This document shows, one piece after another, positions 44,882-57,700 of a DNA stretch of 64,000 nt (the first letter of the stretch is position 1; each line of letters starts with the position of its first letter). The stretch comes from Beroe forskalii. Taxonomy: Eukaryota > Ctenophora > Nuda > Beroida > Beroidae. The stretch covers positions 32,983 to 96,982 of the forward strand of contig WFMF01000585.1 of NCBI GenBank assembly GCA_011033025.1, given 5' to 3'. The notes beneath the pieces were generated by a model. That model searched no databases. It worked only from the letters and a program-made list of their open reading frames with translations, and had not been told where the DNA came from. A program made the translations under genes and the position numbers.

Positions 44882-46190
44882 CGAACGGCGCCGCATGCTT
44901 CTCGACAGAGAAGCGCACGGCGCCGCATGCTTCTCGACAGAGAAGCGCACGTTGCCGCATGCTTCTCGACAGAGAAGCGCACGGCGCCGCATGCTTCTCG
45001 ACAGAGAAGCGCACGGCGCCGCATGCTTCTCGACAGAGAAGCGCACGGCGCCGCATGCTTCTCGACAGAGGAGCGCACGGCGCCGCATGCTTCGAGAAGC
45101 GCACGGCGCCGACAGAGAAGCGCACGGCGCCGCATGCTTCTCGACAGAGGCGCACGGCGCCGCAAGCTTCTCGACAGAGAAGCGCACGGCGCCGCATGCT
45201 TCTCGACAGAGAAGCGCACGGCGCCGCATGCTTCTCGACAGAGAAGCGCACGGCGCCGCTTGCTTCTCGACAGAGAAGGGCACGGCGCCGCATGCTTCTC
45301 GACAGAGAAGCGCACGGCACGGCGCCGCATGCTTCTCGACAGAGAAGCGCACCGCACGGCGCCGCATGCTTCTCCACAGAGAAGCGCACGGCGCCGCATG
45401 CTTCTCCACAGAGAAGCGCACGGCGCCGCATGCTTCTCCACAGAGAAGCGCACGGCGCCGCATGCTTCTCCACAGAGAAGCGACCGGCGGCGCATGCTTC
45501 CCCACAGAGAAGCGAACGGCGCCGCATGCTTCCCCACAGAGAAGTGAACGGCGCCGCATGCTTCTCCACAGAGAAGCGCACGGCGCCGCATGCTTCTCCA
45601 TAGAGAAGCGCACGGCGCCGCATGCTTCTCCACAGAGAAGCGCACAGCACCGCATGCTTCTCCCAATAGGAGCGCACGGCGCCGCATGCTTCTCCACAGA
45701 GAAGCGCACGGCGCCGCATGCATCTCTACAGAGAAGCGCATGCTTCTCCACAGAGAAGCGCACGGCGCAGCATGCTTCTCGACAGAGAAGCGCACGGCGC
45801 CGCATGCTTCTCGACAGAGAAGCGCATGGCGCCGCATGCTCCTCGACAAAGGTCAAAGAAGCGCACGGCGCAGCATGCTCCTCCCTCGACAAAGAAGCGC
45901 ACGGCGCCGCATGCTTCTCGACAGAGAAGCGCATGGCGCCGCATGCTCCTCGACAAAGAAGCGCACGGCGCCGCATGCTTAACTTCTCGACAGAGAAGCG
46001 CACGGCGCAGCATGCTTCTCGAGAGAGAAGCGCACGGCACCGCATGCTCCTCGACAAAGAAGCGCACGGCGCCGCATGCTTCTCCACAGAGAAGCGCACG
46101 GCGCCGCTTGCTTCTCCACAGAGAAGCGCACGGCGCCGCATGCCTCTCGACAGAGATGCGCACGGCGCCATAAGCTTCTCGACAGAGAAG
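44882..46190. repeat. GC-rich 32-bp minisatellite, array 2
   Basis: Same type I unit as array 1 (GCATGC, GCTTCTC-GACA-GAGAAGC, GGCGCC), about 40 units including partial and CCACA-loop variants. The pure 25-bp type II block of array 1 is absent. Both arrays share the left flank CCAAGTAGAAACG and right flank CCAGCATTTACAAATG. Confidence 0.95.
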
Positions 46191-46464
46191 TTCTACCAGC
46201 ATTTACAAATGAAAGACTGAGGTTATAATCTTGAAAATAAACTATCACCACTACAAGGCATTACACGTTGCAAGAGTCGGAGAATTGACAAATCTTTTAC
46301 AACACATTATAATAACGCACGGGAGTGTACAATGTACACGCAAGCGCATACCGCATACATACAGTATACGAGCACTTTACTCGACGCATTTGAATAGTGC
46401 CGGCTTGATCATTGACACTAAACTTGGACCTGATCCGGGGCAGTTACTGAAAAACCTATTGACT
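46191..46464 (+). repeat. Array-flanking sequence S, copy 2
   Basis: Almost identical to 30891-31140. It runs directly into the right arm of the giant inverted repeat. No gene is present. Confidence 0.85.
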
Positions 46465-48827
46465 TCAAACACTCAGTACAGAGTATCTCCTTCACGGTTC
46501 ACGCTCCAAGCACTGAAAGTCCCAAGTTAAAATAGGTGCTTCAGTTACCACCCCAGGTCAGTCCAAAGTCAACGTGACACAGCAGGCACAATTCAAATGC
46601 GCCGAGTTAGAAGTACACAGAAACACACACAAAAAGTCTAAAACACGGATGTGACAAGCATCGTCCTGGTTGCCAGGCTGCTGTCACCCCGCACTCTCAT
46701 TTCTTCAAGAAACAAATATTCCAGACTGCTAAAGGGACTCTGGTTACCGCCACCCGGACTGTAGCAAGTAAATGAGGATGTCTTCAAAAATCGTAGCCCC
46801 AAGGAAACATTTTGGCCCGAAAGAAAAACTGTTGAATGTCAAAATATTAAAAGCCTTGAACCTTTTGGCGCTTTAATCGGTAATGTGCCTCAGTTAGGAC
46901 ATGTCAGTAGAGAATGTGAAAAACATCTCCTGTTCCCATGGCAACATCTCATTTACACGGACGGTGGAAGGATACTAAGTCCGGATGACAGCTAAAGTTC
47001 CGCTCCCTCGATACGATTAACCCTCCATTCTACATTCAACGAATGTATTTAACGGCCGTTAAAGTATATAATATACATGTTACTATATATATCATGATTA
47101 TAATTAATTATATATAATGTCGGCGACAAATGAAAATTCACTTGACTGAAAATTTGAGTGTATTCTATCCACAAAATAAAAAGGATTAATCATTTGGGCC
47201 GGCTGAGAACGGTTGAACTAATCATAAAATGATATGCTGGACGACCCTCAGCCGGTCTGAAAAATCAATTCTTTTTATTTTGGCCATGGAAGATCCACAT
47301 TTTTCCAGTTAAGTGCATTTTCATTTGCCAATTGACTGATCGTCTCAAGAAAGCGATAATTATTTTAAACCGGGATTTCAGCACAAAAAGAATATACTAA
47401 ATTAATTAATGATATATCCACTGTGTGTGTAATTATATATTACGAAATCTTGTCATTCTCTGATAAAATAATAAATATAAAAACAGCAGAGATAATCCTG
47501 TATCACTAAAGACACACCAGCTTCCCCGCAGCGTGCTATCGCTTGACCAATCAGCGAGCAGCTTCCTGAATACGACCAATCAGCGAGCAGCTTCATACGA
47601 ATGCTGGACGCTGATTGGAGCTGCTTTTACGCACTGTGGTTAAGATGGTGCACTAGATAATACTCTCTTCTCATTAATTATTGATGCGATATATTCTCTC
47701 CGAAATTAAGAAGAGTTATATCCTCAACAACATAAAAGAATGTGCAGAATATAGAATTATTACTCATTCACGGTTTCGAATTAGTCGGATCATGAACTTG
47801 ATAAACAGCATTGTTAATAATAAACTAAATTAAAAATAACCTTTTAAGATACCTTAGCGATATCAAATATATTAATAACTGATCAAAAAGGAACAAAACC
47901 TTTTTCAAACCAACTTCCTAGATTACGTTTGGGTTGCTAAAGTCCCATTTTCTGATAAAACTGAAAATGAATGCGTTAATTTCGAGAGTAATTCCCAAAT
48001 TCATGTAACAGTGGTAAATCAATGGCTCGATCAAAATTAAAATAAATTTAGCAACCACAAACAAGCATTAACACTAGGTTAATACACTGGCATCAAAAAT
48101 CGGCAGAAAGCAAAGCCGAAAATAACATTTTCAACTTAGTGAAAGATCATGTTGATCGATTTCTGCCAATTTTTCGCAAGCGTAACATAGTATACATACT
48201 GTAATATACAATCGTAAATTGCATGCTAATATGTATTTTACCAATTCCATATCGTGACTCCATGCTCGGTAATTATAGGCAGATACCCCATATATCACGA
48301 AATTTTCGCCGTGCTTTTTTGTCAAATTGAAAAATGAATTATTCGAATGTGTGACCTGCCATCAACAATATTGTCAAAATTTGCAAATATTGACTTAAAT
48401 CGCTAAAATTATACATTTGAATATCTGCACCTAGCCGCATGCCGGAGTCAACAGATATATACACGATTCAGATATATCCACTCTAAAGCATACATCAATA
48501 TAACAAGATTATCTATTTCTAAGATTTTTGCAATGCAAAATTATTATAACTAAATATCGAATATAACGGACGCTGCAATGAAAAATGACTGGGCCCAATC
48601 CAGGTTTCCAAATTGAGAGGCGAAACCAAAACAATGAACCAGCAATTTCAAGAATATGATGCAACATATTGGACAAAGACGAAATGCCCTCTCGAGGAAA
48701 CCAAAGCAGGATTGGGCCTCCATTTCAATTGCAGGTATATGATGAAATAGGACTGTTATTATAAGTCCACAACGGCACCAGTCAGTATAACGACAGACAA
48801 TACATCAGATCTTCAGGTCACCCGGTA

Positions 48828-48976
48828 ACGTGGCATGTCCACGGTAACGTGGCATGTCCACGGTAACGTGGCATGTCCACGGTAACGTGGCATGTCCACG
48901 GTAACGTGGCATATCCACGGTAACGTGGCATGTCCACGGTAACGTGGCATATCCACGGTAACGTGGCATGTCCACG
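48828..48976. repeat. 19-bp GGTAACGTGGCATGTCCAC tandem repeat, about 8 units
   Basis: Expanded counterpart of the three-unit tract at 38163-38221. Confidence 0.92.
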
Positions 48977-50609
48977 CTCTCAAGAGAAAATCAATCCACG
49001 CTCTAAAGAGAAAATCAGGCCACAGAAATAATGCGTGGGAGCTACAAGTCTGAAGCAACATTGAGGAGCAACTCTGAAGCAACATTGAGAAGAATTCTTC
49101 ATGGTACAAGAACGACTTCCTAAACACAGATATTGTATACAAACAAATACGTGTTCGTAAATTTCAAAAACACATTATTTCTGTGGACCGAGATCTCAAC
49201 AGCTCGTTAACATGCTTACTACGGGAACTATTGACCTTCCTCTTTCAAGGGTGTTGATAAATATCATCAGATATACCTCTCCCAATTCAGGGGTGTTTCC
49301 TAACTTGCTTTCATATCTCCTCCCACTCATATCCTCTCTTTCTGTCGTTCACCTAGATACATATATAGATACATATTCCATTCTATATTCGTTCTGTCTG
49401 CGGGTAATACTGAGCACTCTGTCACAATGTATATATATATTCCAAGCTAGATACCATCCACTCGACAAGCTATCCACTCTGCGACGCCTGCAAGGGGTTG
49501 TAAACAGTGAAACGGCGAGTTTTGTGGTTCTAAAACTTGATATCAGAAGCACAGTAATATAAGGTGTGTTTATAAAAGTATTACGAGTCCAATTCTCACA
49601 GAAATTATCTTAAAATAGTGCGTGATATTGGTGATGAGTGGGGTAAATCACAGAGATATCTTGTTTCTTGAATGCTGCGATTAAGAGGAATGGGTAATTT
49701 GAAATATCAGTCATGAAGTAGTTATCTGGGGGAGGGAGTTCGGGACTCATTAAAAACTCGAAGATGTGAAGACAATTGACTGTTTACCTGTGAGGAGGTC
49801 AGTTCGTTGTCAACATCCCTCGAATGGTAGGGCTACAAAGATCAAAGGGACTTTTCTTCGCCTGAGGATAACAGGAGTTTTGGATTTAGGAAACCGGAGG
49901 TTTTACCGACCAGAATCATATCAATTGATCAGTAGGGTGGTTCAAAAATCCTTTTTCTCATCAAATCAATAGAAGACAATGTGGATAAGTTGCTCCAGGA
50001 TATCAAGAAACACCAAAAAAAAATTCAAGTCAAAATTCGATCGGGAAAAGCCGCCTCCTGGCCACGCCCTTTTTCGGGCTTTCTTATACAGGTGAAAAAC
50101 CGAAAAATGGCTTTTTCGGCGTTTTCCTTCCATTTATTTGTATTGAAACCATTTTCCTTGAATATAAACCGTAGGAAGGCATTTTGTTTGCCCTTGGGGT
50201 TTCAAAAGTTTACGACCACGCCCAAACCGATTTTGACCACGCCCTATTTCATCAGGCGAAATCGCTAAAATCGGCGTTTTTGGCATTTTACTTTCACTTT
50301 TTCATGCTGGAACCATTTTCCTTTAATATAAACCGTAGGAAGGCATTTCGTATATTTGGGGTTTCAAAAGTGTACGACCACGCCCAAACCGATTTTCTGA
50401 CCACGCCCTATTTTAACAGGCAAAATCGCGAAAATCGGCATTTTTGGCATGTTACATTCACTTTCTCATGCTGGAACCATTTTCCTTTTATATGAACCGT
50501 ATGACGATACTTTGTTCATTTTGGCTTGCAAAGGTGTCAGACCACACCCAACCCGATGTATCGACCACGCCCATTTTCACGAGTTGTAAACATTTTACGA
50601 GGCAATAAT

Positions 50610-51790
50610 TCTCTGTCCTCATTGGCTATTGAGGTCAGCCAGGAAGGTGTTAGGTACATTGATGGGGAGAAGAGGATGGTGGAGGGAGAAGTACCTTCTG
50701 ATTTCTTTAGCACCATACTTCCTTGCACTGTCAGACGTTCCCGAGCCTCTGCAAGGAAGGATGGTGCTGAAGGAATCAGAAGCAACTTCTCCCTCACCTT
50801 TGTTAAATTTCTACGGGAAGCTCCTGGAGCATCATTTTCCTGACATCCCCTGCCACAAGAGGAAGAAGCTGGAAAGGATAGCTTTCTTCCTTCTTTGGCT
50901 ACCTGCAGTCGTGATTGAGATGCTCATCCCTCTTCTCTGCCCCCAACGACGACCTCGACCTCCATCTACGCCAGGCCCGTAGCCAGGATTTTTTCCGGAG
51001 GGCCCTTGCGCCTAAGCGAAGCGAGCAAGCTGCAGCAAGGGTCTGGGGGTGCAGCCCCCAGCGTGGTCCAGGGGCGAGGCCCTGCCAAGGGGTTAGGGGG
51101 CGGGGCCCCCGAAAAATTCTAGGGAAATTAGAGTGCTGCAGGATGATTTTTACAATAAAGAAATGTACAGGAAATGTACAGGACGATATTTGTCCAAATT
51201 AGAGCATCGAAAAAGGATACAATGAAATATAAACGAGCTTTAACAGTCAGAATAAGATTAAAAGTTAGTAAACTGCCACTATTTAACCAAACAAAAGTAT
51301 ACAATTATGATTATCAGTCAAAAAAGCTATTATTTTGAAATGGCACCTTTTCTTCCGAGGGGCTGCAGCCCCCTAGCCCCAGCTACGGGCCTGATCTACG
51401 CCTCCTCAAGTTCAGCAAGTTCAACAATAAGCTCCCCGACTGTCTTTAATAAAAGTTTAAAGGCCATACTTAGCTACTTAGTACCTCACGGAAGAACTCA
51501 CCCCCTCTCCCTCTTCGACAGCGACCTCTCTGATGACACCCTCAACACCCTTTCACTGAAGCGCACTCTTCCTGCTATCACTCCACAGTCCACTCTAGGT
51601 GACTACATCGGACCCCGTTCCACCATCCTCTTCTCCCCCATTGATGTACCTCGCACCTTCTGGCTGACCCTCAATGGAGACAGAGCACAGAATACGAGCA
51701 AGCAAAGGCAGCCCTGCAGAACTTGACACCAGTGAACGACTCCTGTAGAAGGGCCCTGGCTTTGGATACCACCTTCAACGGCTGCATCAC
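50610..51790 (+). pseudogene. Decayed protein gene carried by the long-TIR transposon
   Basis: Fragments of reading frames lie between the terminal repeats: LLNFYGKLLEHHFPDIP (about 50800-50850), then LDLHLRLLKFSKFNNKL once the MITE is disregarded, then GDYIGPRSTILFSPIDVPRT (about 51600-51660), and after a frame change TPVNDSCRRALALDTTFNG with a stop near 51797. The ending resembles a VND...RALAL motif I associate with uncharacterised transposon-borne proteins. It is interrupted by frameshifts and by the 422-bp MITE, so it is not functional as it stands. Confidence 0.5.
50972..51393. mobile_element. 422-bp hAT-like MITE nested in the long-TIR transposon
   Basis: It begins CAGGCCCGTAGCCAGG and ends CAGCTACGGGCCTG. 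The 8-bp ATCTACGC is duplicated at 50964-50971 and 51394-51401. Terminal CAGGSCCGTAGCC and 8-bp target duplications are typical of hAT-derived MITEs. Removing it restores an open stretch across the junction. Confidence 0.92.
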
Positions 51791-52970
51791 CAAGTAGCGC
51801 AGTCTTGCCAGAAACTGGCCCTCGTAGTGGACTAGTGGAAGCACACTGCAAGATGTTTAAGCTGGAGAAGAAATCTGATCTAAAGAATTTGTTTTAAATT
51901 TGTTTGCAGTTTTAACAAAATTTGAATCTCAGTAAAATCGATATTAATATGTAATATTGATTGAATATAGAATTTATTGCCTCGTAAAATGTTTACAACT
52001 CGTGAAAATGGGCGTGGTCGATATATCGGGTTGGGTGTGGTCTGACACCTTTGCAAGCCAAAATGAACAAAGTATCGTCATACGGTTCATATTAAAGGAA
52101 AATGGTTCCAGCATGAAAAAGTGAATGTAACATGCCAAAATGCCGATTTTCGCGATTTTGCCTGTTAAAATAGGGCGTGGTCAGAAAATCGGTTTGGGCG
52201 TGGTCGTACACTTTTGAAACCCCAAATAAACGAAATGCCTTCCTACGGTTTATATTAAAGGAAAATGGTTCCAGCATGAAAAGTGAAAGTAAAATGCCGA
52301 AAACGCCGATTTTAGCGATTTCGCCTGTTAAAAATAGGGCGTGGTCAGAAAATCGGTTTGGGCGTGGTCGTACACTTTGAAACCCAAAGTAAACAAAATG
52401 CCTTCCTACGGTTTATATTAAAGGAAAATGGTTCCAACACAAATAAATGGAAGTAAAACGCCGAAAAAGCCATTTTTCGGTTTTTGTATAAGAAATCCCG
52501 AAAAAGGGGCGTGGCCAGGAGGCGGCTTTTCCTGATCGAATTTTGACTTGAAATTTTTTGTGGTGTTTCTTGATGTCCTGGAGCAACTTATCCACATTGT
52601 CTTCTATTGATTCGATGAGAAAAAGGATTTTTGAACCACCCTATTGATCAGCATACTTAGTGGACTAGTCTCACTTGAACCGTACCACTAGTCAACAATT
52701 TATACGGACCAGTCCACATTGTAATGGCCGGGCTTCTCGAATGGTGGCAACAAATACCTGAGAAAATATGAACGTATCGTCACGCATGAAAACAAATATC
52801 GCCCTGCGCGCAAATAAAACGTGCGTGAGCAAATGCTTGCGATATGTGCTTTTGATATAAATGAGTGAAAATTAAAGTGGCAGTTGTCAGCACTAAGAAT
52901 CGCCCGCGCCGCGCACAGTGATGTGAAATAATATTGACAGTCAGCTCATTCATTGCACTGCTTGTTGACA

Positions 52971-54720
52971 GAATTGGATGTTGCAATTTCAAAAAAATCT
53001 TCTAAAGAGCCTATAGATAACATAACTGCTTTAAAGTTTAGTTGAGTCCAGCCCTTTTTCAACTTTGATCATCCTCGCAAACGTAATTCAGTGATATATC
53101 TTTAGGTATTAGTTTTGTCAGTATACCTCAAGCTAGGCTCACCAGCTTGAGTGGTGTCAACGTCATAGAGTTGGTATGTGTACGTATAGTTATTCGTCAT
53201 GTCTGATTGGGTACAAAGTGGTGTCAACGTCATAGAATTGGTATTAATGTATTTTGTCCAAACAGAGGTGTTAGTGCCTCTTTGGACTATATTTGTTTAA
53301 TTCCTGTTTAATTCCTGTTTAATTCCTGTGGAATGTGCATACGTCGCCGTTCGTCATTGATGACAAAGTGGTGTCAACCAACATATATAAAGACATGCGC
53401 TGCAGTTCCTGTCATTATTTGCCTTGTTTTCTTGTGTACGCTTGTCTTGCTTAATTTGTTGTTAATGTACCGTTGTAAATAAGGAACCGCTGTAAAAATG
53501 TACCGTTGTTAAAGAGGTACCGTTGTAAATAAGGTACCGTTGTTAAAGAGGTACCGTTGTAAATAAGGTGCCGTTGTTAACAAGGTACCGTTGTGAACAA
53601 GGTACCGTTGTTAACAAGGTACCGTTGTTAACAAGGTACCGTTGTTAACAAGGTACCGTTGTTAACAAGGTACCGTTGTTAACAAGGTACCGTTGTTAAC
53701 AAGGTACCGTTGTTAACAAGGTACCGTTGTTAACAAGGTACCGTTGTTAACAAGGTACTGTTGTTGACGAAGTACCGTTGTTAACAAGGTACCGTTGTTT
53801 ACAGGTACTGCTGTAAACAAGGTACCGTTGTTAATGAGGTACCGTTGTTAACGAAGTACCGTTGTTAACGAAGTACCGTTGTTAACGAAGTACCGTTGTT
53901 AACGAAGTACCGTTGTTTACAAGGTACCGTTGTAAACAAGGTACCGTTGTTTACAAGGTACCGTTGTTAATGAGGTACCGTGTCAACGACGGTACCTTGT
54001 TGACAAGGTACCGTTGTTTATGAGGTACCGTTGTTGGCTACGTGGCTGAGAGGCGCAACAAAAAGCCGCTTTTTCGTGGAGCTAGGCTCACCAGCCTGAG
54101 TGGTGTCAACGCCATATGGTTGGTATGTGCGTATAGTTATTCGTCATGTCTGATTGGGTACAAAGTGGTGTCAACGTCATAGAGTTGGTATGTGGAATGT
54201 GCATACGTCGCCGTTCGTCATTGATGACTGAGTGGTGTCAACCAACATATATAAAGACATGCACTGCAGTTCTCGTCATTATTTGCTTTGTTTTCTTGTG
54301 TACGCTTGTCTTGCTTAATTTGTTGTTAATAATGTACCGTTGTAAATAAGGTACCGTTGTAAAAATGTACCGTTGTTAAAGAGGTACCGTTGTAAATAAG
54401 GTGCCGTTGTTAACAAGGTACTGTTGTGAACAAGGTACCGGTGTTAACAAGGTACCGTTGTTAACAAGGTACCGTTGTTAACAAGGCACCGTTGTTAACA
54501 AGGCACCGTTGTTAACAAGGTACCGTTGTTATCAAGGTACCGTTGTTAACTAGGTACCGTTGTCAACAAGGTACCGTTGTTAACTAGGTACCGTTGTTAA
54601 CAAGGTACCGTTGTTAACAAGGTACCGTTGCAGTTGTTAACAAAGTACCGTTAACAAGGTACCGTTGTTAATTGTTGGCTACGTGGCTGAGAGGCGCAAC
54701 AAAAAGCCGCTTTTACGTGG
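52971..54720. repeat. Two tandem copies of a composite ~945-bp unit with a GGTACC/GTTAAC minisatellite
   Basis: Each copy has a leader (about 53125-53480 and 54080-54335: AGGCTCACCAGC, GAGTGGTGTCAACG, CATATATAAAGACATG), then a 17-bp array of GGTACCGTTGTTAACAA (53480-54030 and 54335-54672), then TTGGCTACGTGGCTGAGAGG. Each 17-mer holds two palindromes, GGTACC and GTTAAC. A decayed inverted copy is at 31640-32465. CATATATAAAG is TATA-like, but I see no gene downstream. Confidence 0.9.
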
Positions 54721-54737
54721 AGGTGAAATATTACGAT

Positions 54738-57700
54738 TTACGAGTCAGCTGTGAACTGATGTCTCAACATCAAACCTAGACCTACCTTGTTTTTAGCATT
54801 GAGGTTAGCACCACGCTCGATCAACAGATTGATGCATCTCAAATGGTTGCCTTCGCAAGCGATGTGCCTGAAAAAGAGAAGAATTTCGGCTCAATGATCA
54901 ACTCCCGAAAATCACCCCTTAGTGATGATCATAATGCTCATATACATTACGATCGGTAATACATCAAAGCATATTTTCTAAGGCAAATGCCATGCATTTT
55001 ATGTAAAAATTAGGAGAATCTTTTGTCTGTAATTTCATGCCTATAAGAACTAACGGTAGCGGTACATATAAGCATATGGTGCGCGTATAACACCTTTCAT
55101 TATGCTCAAACACTATTATAGTAAAGAACAAAGGAATACTTTGTGAAGTTCGACAAAGTTTTACATCATAAACGTTTCTGCTGTAGCAGTGTGTATATAC
55201 TTCAAAGTAAGATGTTCATTGATCTAGAATAATGTGTTCTTATTCAATAGGGATGAAAGTTGCGGTGGCAATTGAACATTTCTACTTTTCTATACATTAT
55301 AGGTTATCATGCAAACTCATCTTATGAATCAGTGGCTAACAATATAAATTAACAATATAAATTATTACTAATTATTATTTCGAGACCTTAATTATCAGCA
55401 CTTATAGATCGTATTGTACTTGTGCTACCTAATCAAAAGAGAATAAATTGAGGAAATTTCTCACTGGACCTATGCAACTCTCATATAATCAACTGACCTT
55501 GGGGCTCAGAAGGGGGCTACGCCCCCCTTACTCTAAAAGAATTCTATGGGGCTCAGAAGCTAAACTTTCTCCAAAATTTTAACATAAAAATCTGAATACT
55601 TAAATCAATTTATATGACCAGTATACTTACAAAGGGGTGTTCCCCTCGCAATCTCTCGAGTTGATCTGTCCACGGCAGTCCAGGCACAGTTTCAGGATCT
55701 GGTAATGGTCCCTGGAGAGGAAGGTTTTAATTCAACCTAACACAGGTGTAGCGGATATAATGTTAGTCACGTACGAGAAATAGGCCTATTTCTTGTGCAC
55801 GGAGTATAGTCACGTACGTATTTCAGAGGGGTCCTCAGATCTCGCGACAGATCTACGTAATGTACGTTTTAAAAACATTGTATTCCTTTGTATGTAAAGT
55901 AAAGAGAGAGTCTTTTATCTTACCTACGTTATAAAACATCCTAAGTACGTTATACTTCAAATGGAAACGCTTTAGATACCTTCGTACGAATCTCGCTCAT
56001 TCGTATGAATTTTATGTCGTATAAAATTTATGAGTAATATATTTGTGTCAGTATTTGTCAACAATGCCCCATCTATATCGTACTCTGAATGAATCTGACT
56101 CACTTCGCTGCAGCTTTGTGCATGGGCGTCACTCGGGAGTTTGACTCGCAAATGTTGGGGTCTGCGTGGTGAGCTAACAGAACTTCAGCGATCTGAAAAC
56201 AAAGGGTCACGTGTTTTAAAGTCACGAGATCTAAAGTCACGTGATATTAAAGTCACGTGGTTTTCAATCAAGTGATCTAAAGTCACGTGGTTGAAAGTCA
56301 GGGGGTCAAACAATCGAACATTCAATTTATGCGTCCTAACTAACGTCATGATAAATCACTATTTGACTGGGTACGTCAAGAATCACGATAGAGGAGTCAC
56401 ATGGTTTTAAAGGCGCATTGTTTCCTGACAGAAATAACGACCGATGTCGACCAAAGCAAGATCATGGTGGTTGATAAATCAAAGAACATCTACCAATCCA
56501 TTGTAAGAACCAGAGACGTAGCACTCGCGCCTTTTGAATTATTGAAATGACGTGCTGAAGATCATTTCTAAATTCTAATACAACCATTGTATCTATGTTA
56601 CATTGATGTACACAGATGTAATAATGATCTCGGAGATATGAAAGTTACTACTGTTTCAAACAAAAGAACACTTCAGTCACACGCCGACATAATGAATATC
56701 GTGTAGGTTTGGTAGATCTGAGTTTCTGACTCATTAATGAATATCATTAATGGGATTAATTGCCTGGGTAGTGATCTAACAGTTCGGCCTTCGCCTAATC
56801 ACTTATTGCACTAATGCACTGATCAATGCATGATCTCAAACTCCAAACATCAAATCCAATACACATTCTCACATTATATCAACTCAAGCACATAAAATGG
56901 AATAAATTGATAATCCAGGTATTTCGCAATAGCAATGGCCCCTACGGAGTTTCGTAGAGGCCTCTTACTTTCGATTCCATCAAGTTTGAGATACCTTACA
57001 GCAAGGATCTCCACTGAGTTCACCGGGTTAGGCACATAGCTATTAATACTACTACGATATAATTATAAGCTGTAAAGATATATCATGCAGGGAAACGCGC
57101 TTTTAATGAAGAGAAAGCTTTTAATGATGTTAATAGAGGCACCTTGTCCCTTGTCTTATACAAGTATCATTGACATAGCAGCTCCGAGAAAAATCAAACA
57201 AAAGAGGACGAACAGCACAAGTATACATGAAAAGTGTCACAGGTATACACATAAAAATGTCACATAAAAGCATTGTTTCCTTACCTCGATCCAGTTCTTG
57301 GTGGCACAAAGAAACAGTGCCGTTTGGTGCTGAGAGTTTATAGCGTTAACATCGCAGATCTCCATTTGAAGCAGCAACACTACGATATGGAGGTGGCCCG
57401 AGCTGGTCGCAATGTGCAGAGGTGTCTGATCACCCTGAAAAATTGAAAAGGTAGGGTTTATTGCTACAATAAACGATGTTTGTTACAACTTTACTCGTCC
57501 TTTTTCTCATCAAACTACGAAAGAGATCTTTTTTCACTACTGTAGGGTTTATTCATGATTTTTTGGTTTCTTACGACCTCTTTTTATTTCCCTTCGGACG
57601 AGTTGCTTTTGACTGATAAGCACGTGTAGGGCCTAAACTCCTAAAGCAGAAATACACATGGCCTTGTGAAGGAAGTGTGTTTGTGTTTTGAAATAAGATC

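Larger units (their letters stand above)
40990..46480 (+). repeat. Second segmental duplication, copy 2
   Basis: Direct duplicate of about 24655-31190, lying as the 5.8-kb spacer between the giant inverted arms. Its left edge is just after the position of the (GTATT)n tract, of which only GCATTGTA remains. Confidence 0.88.
49933..52643. mobile_element. 2711-bp transposon with ~675-bp terminal inverted repeats
   Basis: The ends are TAGGGTGGTTCAAAAATCC and its reverse complement. The inverted repeats span 49933-50609 and 51971-52643. TTGATCAG is duplicated at 49925-49932 and 52644-52651, and the inverted left arm (37216-37223) has the single, unoccupied target. The 8-bp duplication limits it to superfamilies such as hAT, P or Merlin; the terminal sequence alone does not let me choose. 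The long repeats carry two to three internal copies of an AAATGGTTCCAGCATGAAA-type block with GGGCGTGGTC motifs. Confidence 0.93.
46465..52970. repeat. Giant inverted repeat, right arm (interrupted)
   Basis: This is the reverse complement of 36909-40620 over 46465-49932 and 52644-52970, separated by a 2711-bp transposon. The arm holds CCAAT-type motifs (GACCAATCAGCGAGCAG at about 47547-47590). No conserved gene is recognised. Confidence 0.93.

Noticed and set aside
44895-46220. Frames of 441-443 codons in the second GC-rich array
   Set aside because: Same stop-free minisatellite as array 1.
51307-51726. 139-codon frame treated as a gene
   Set aside because: Its first part reads through the MITE end and only the later part belongs to the broken transposon protein.
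54146-54349. 67-codon frame with a hydrophobic stretch in the composite repeat leader
   Set aside because: It lies in repeated DNA; the equivalent leader at 53196-53480 does not preserve the frame, and no homology is recognised.
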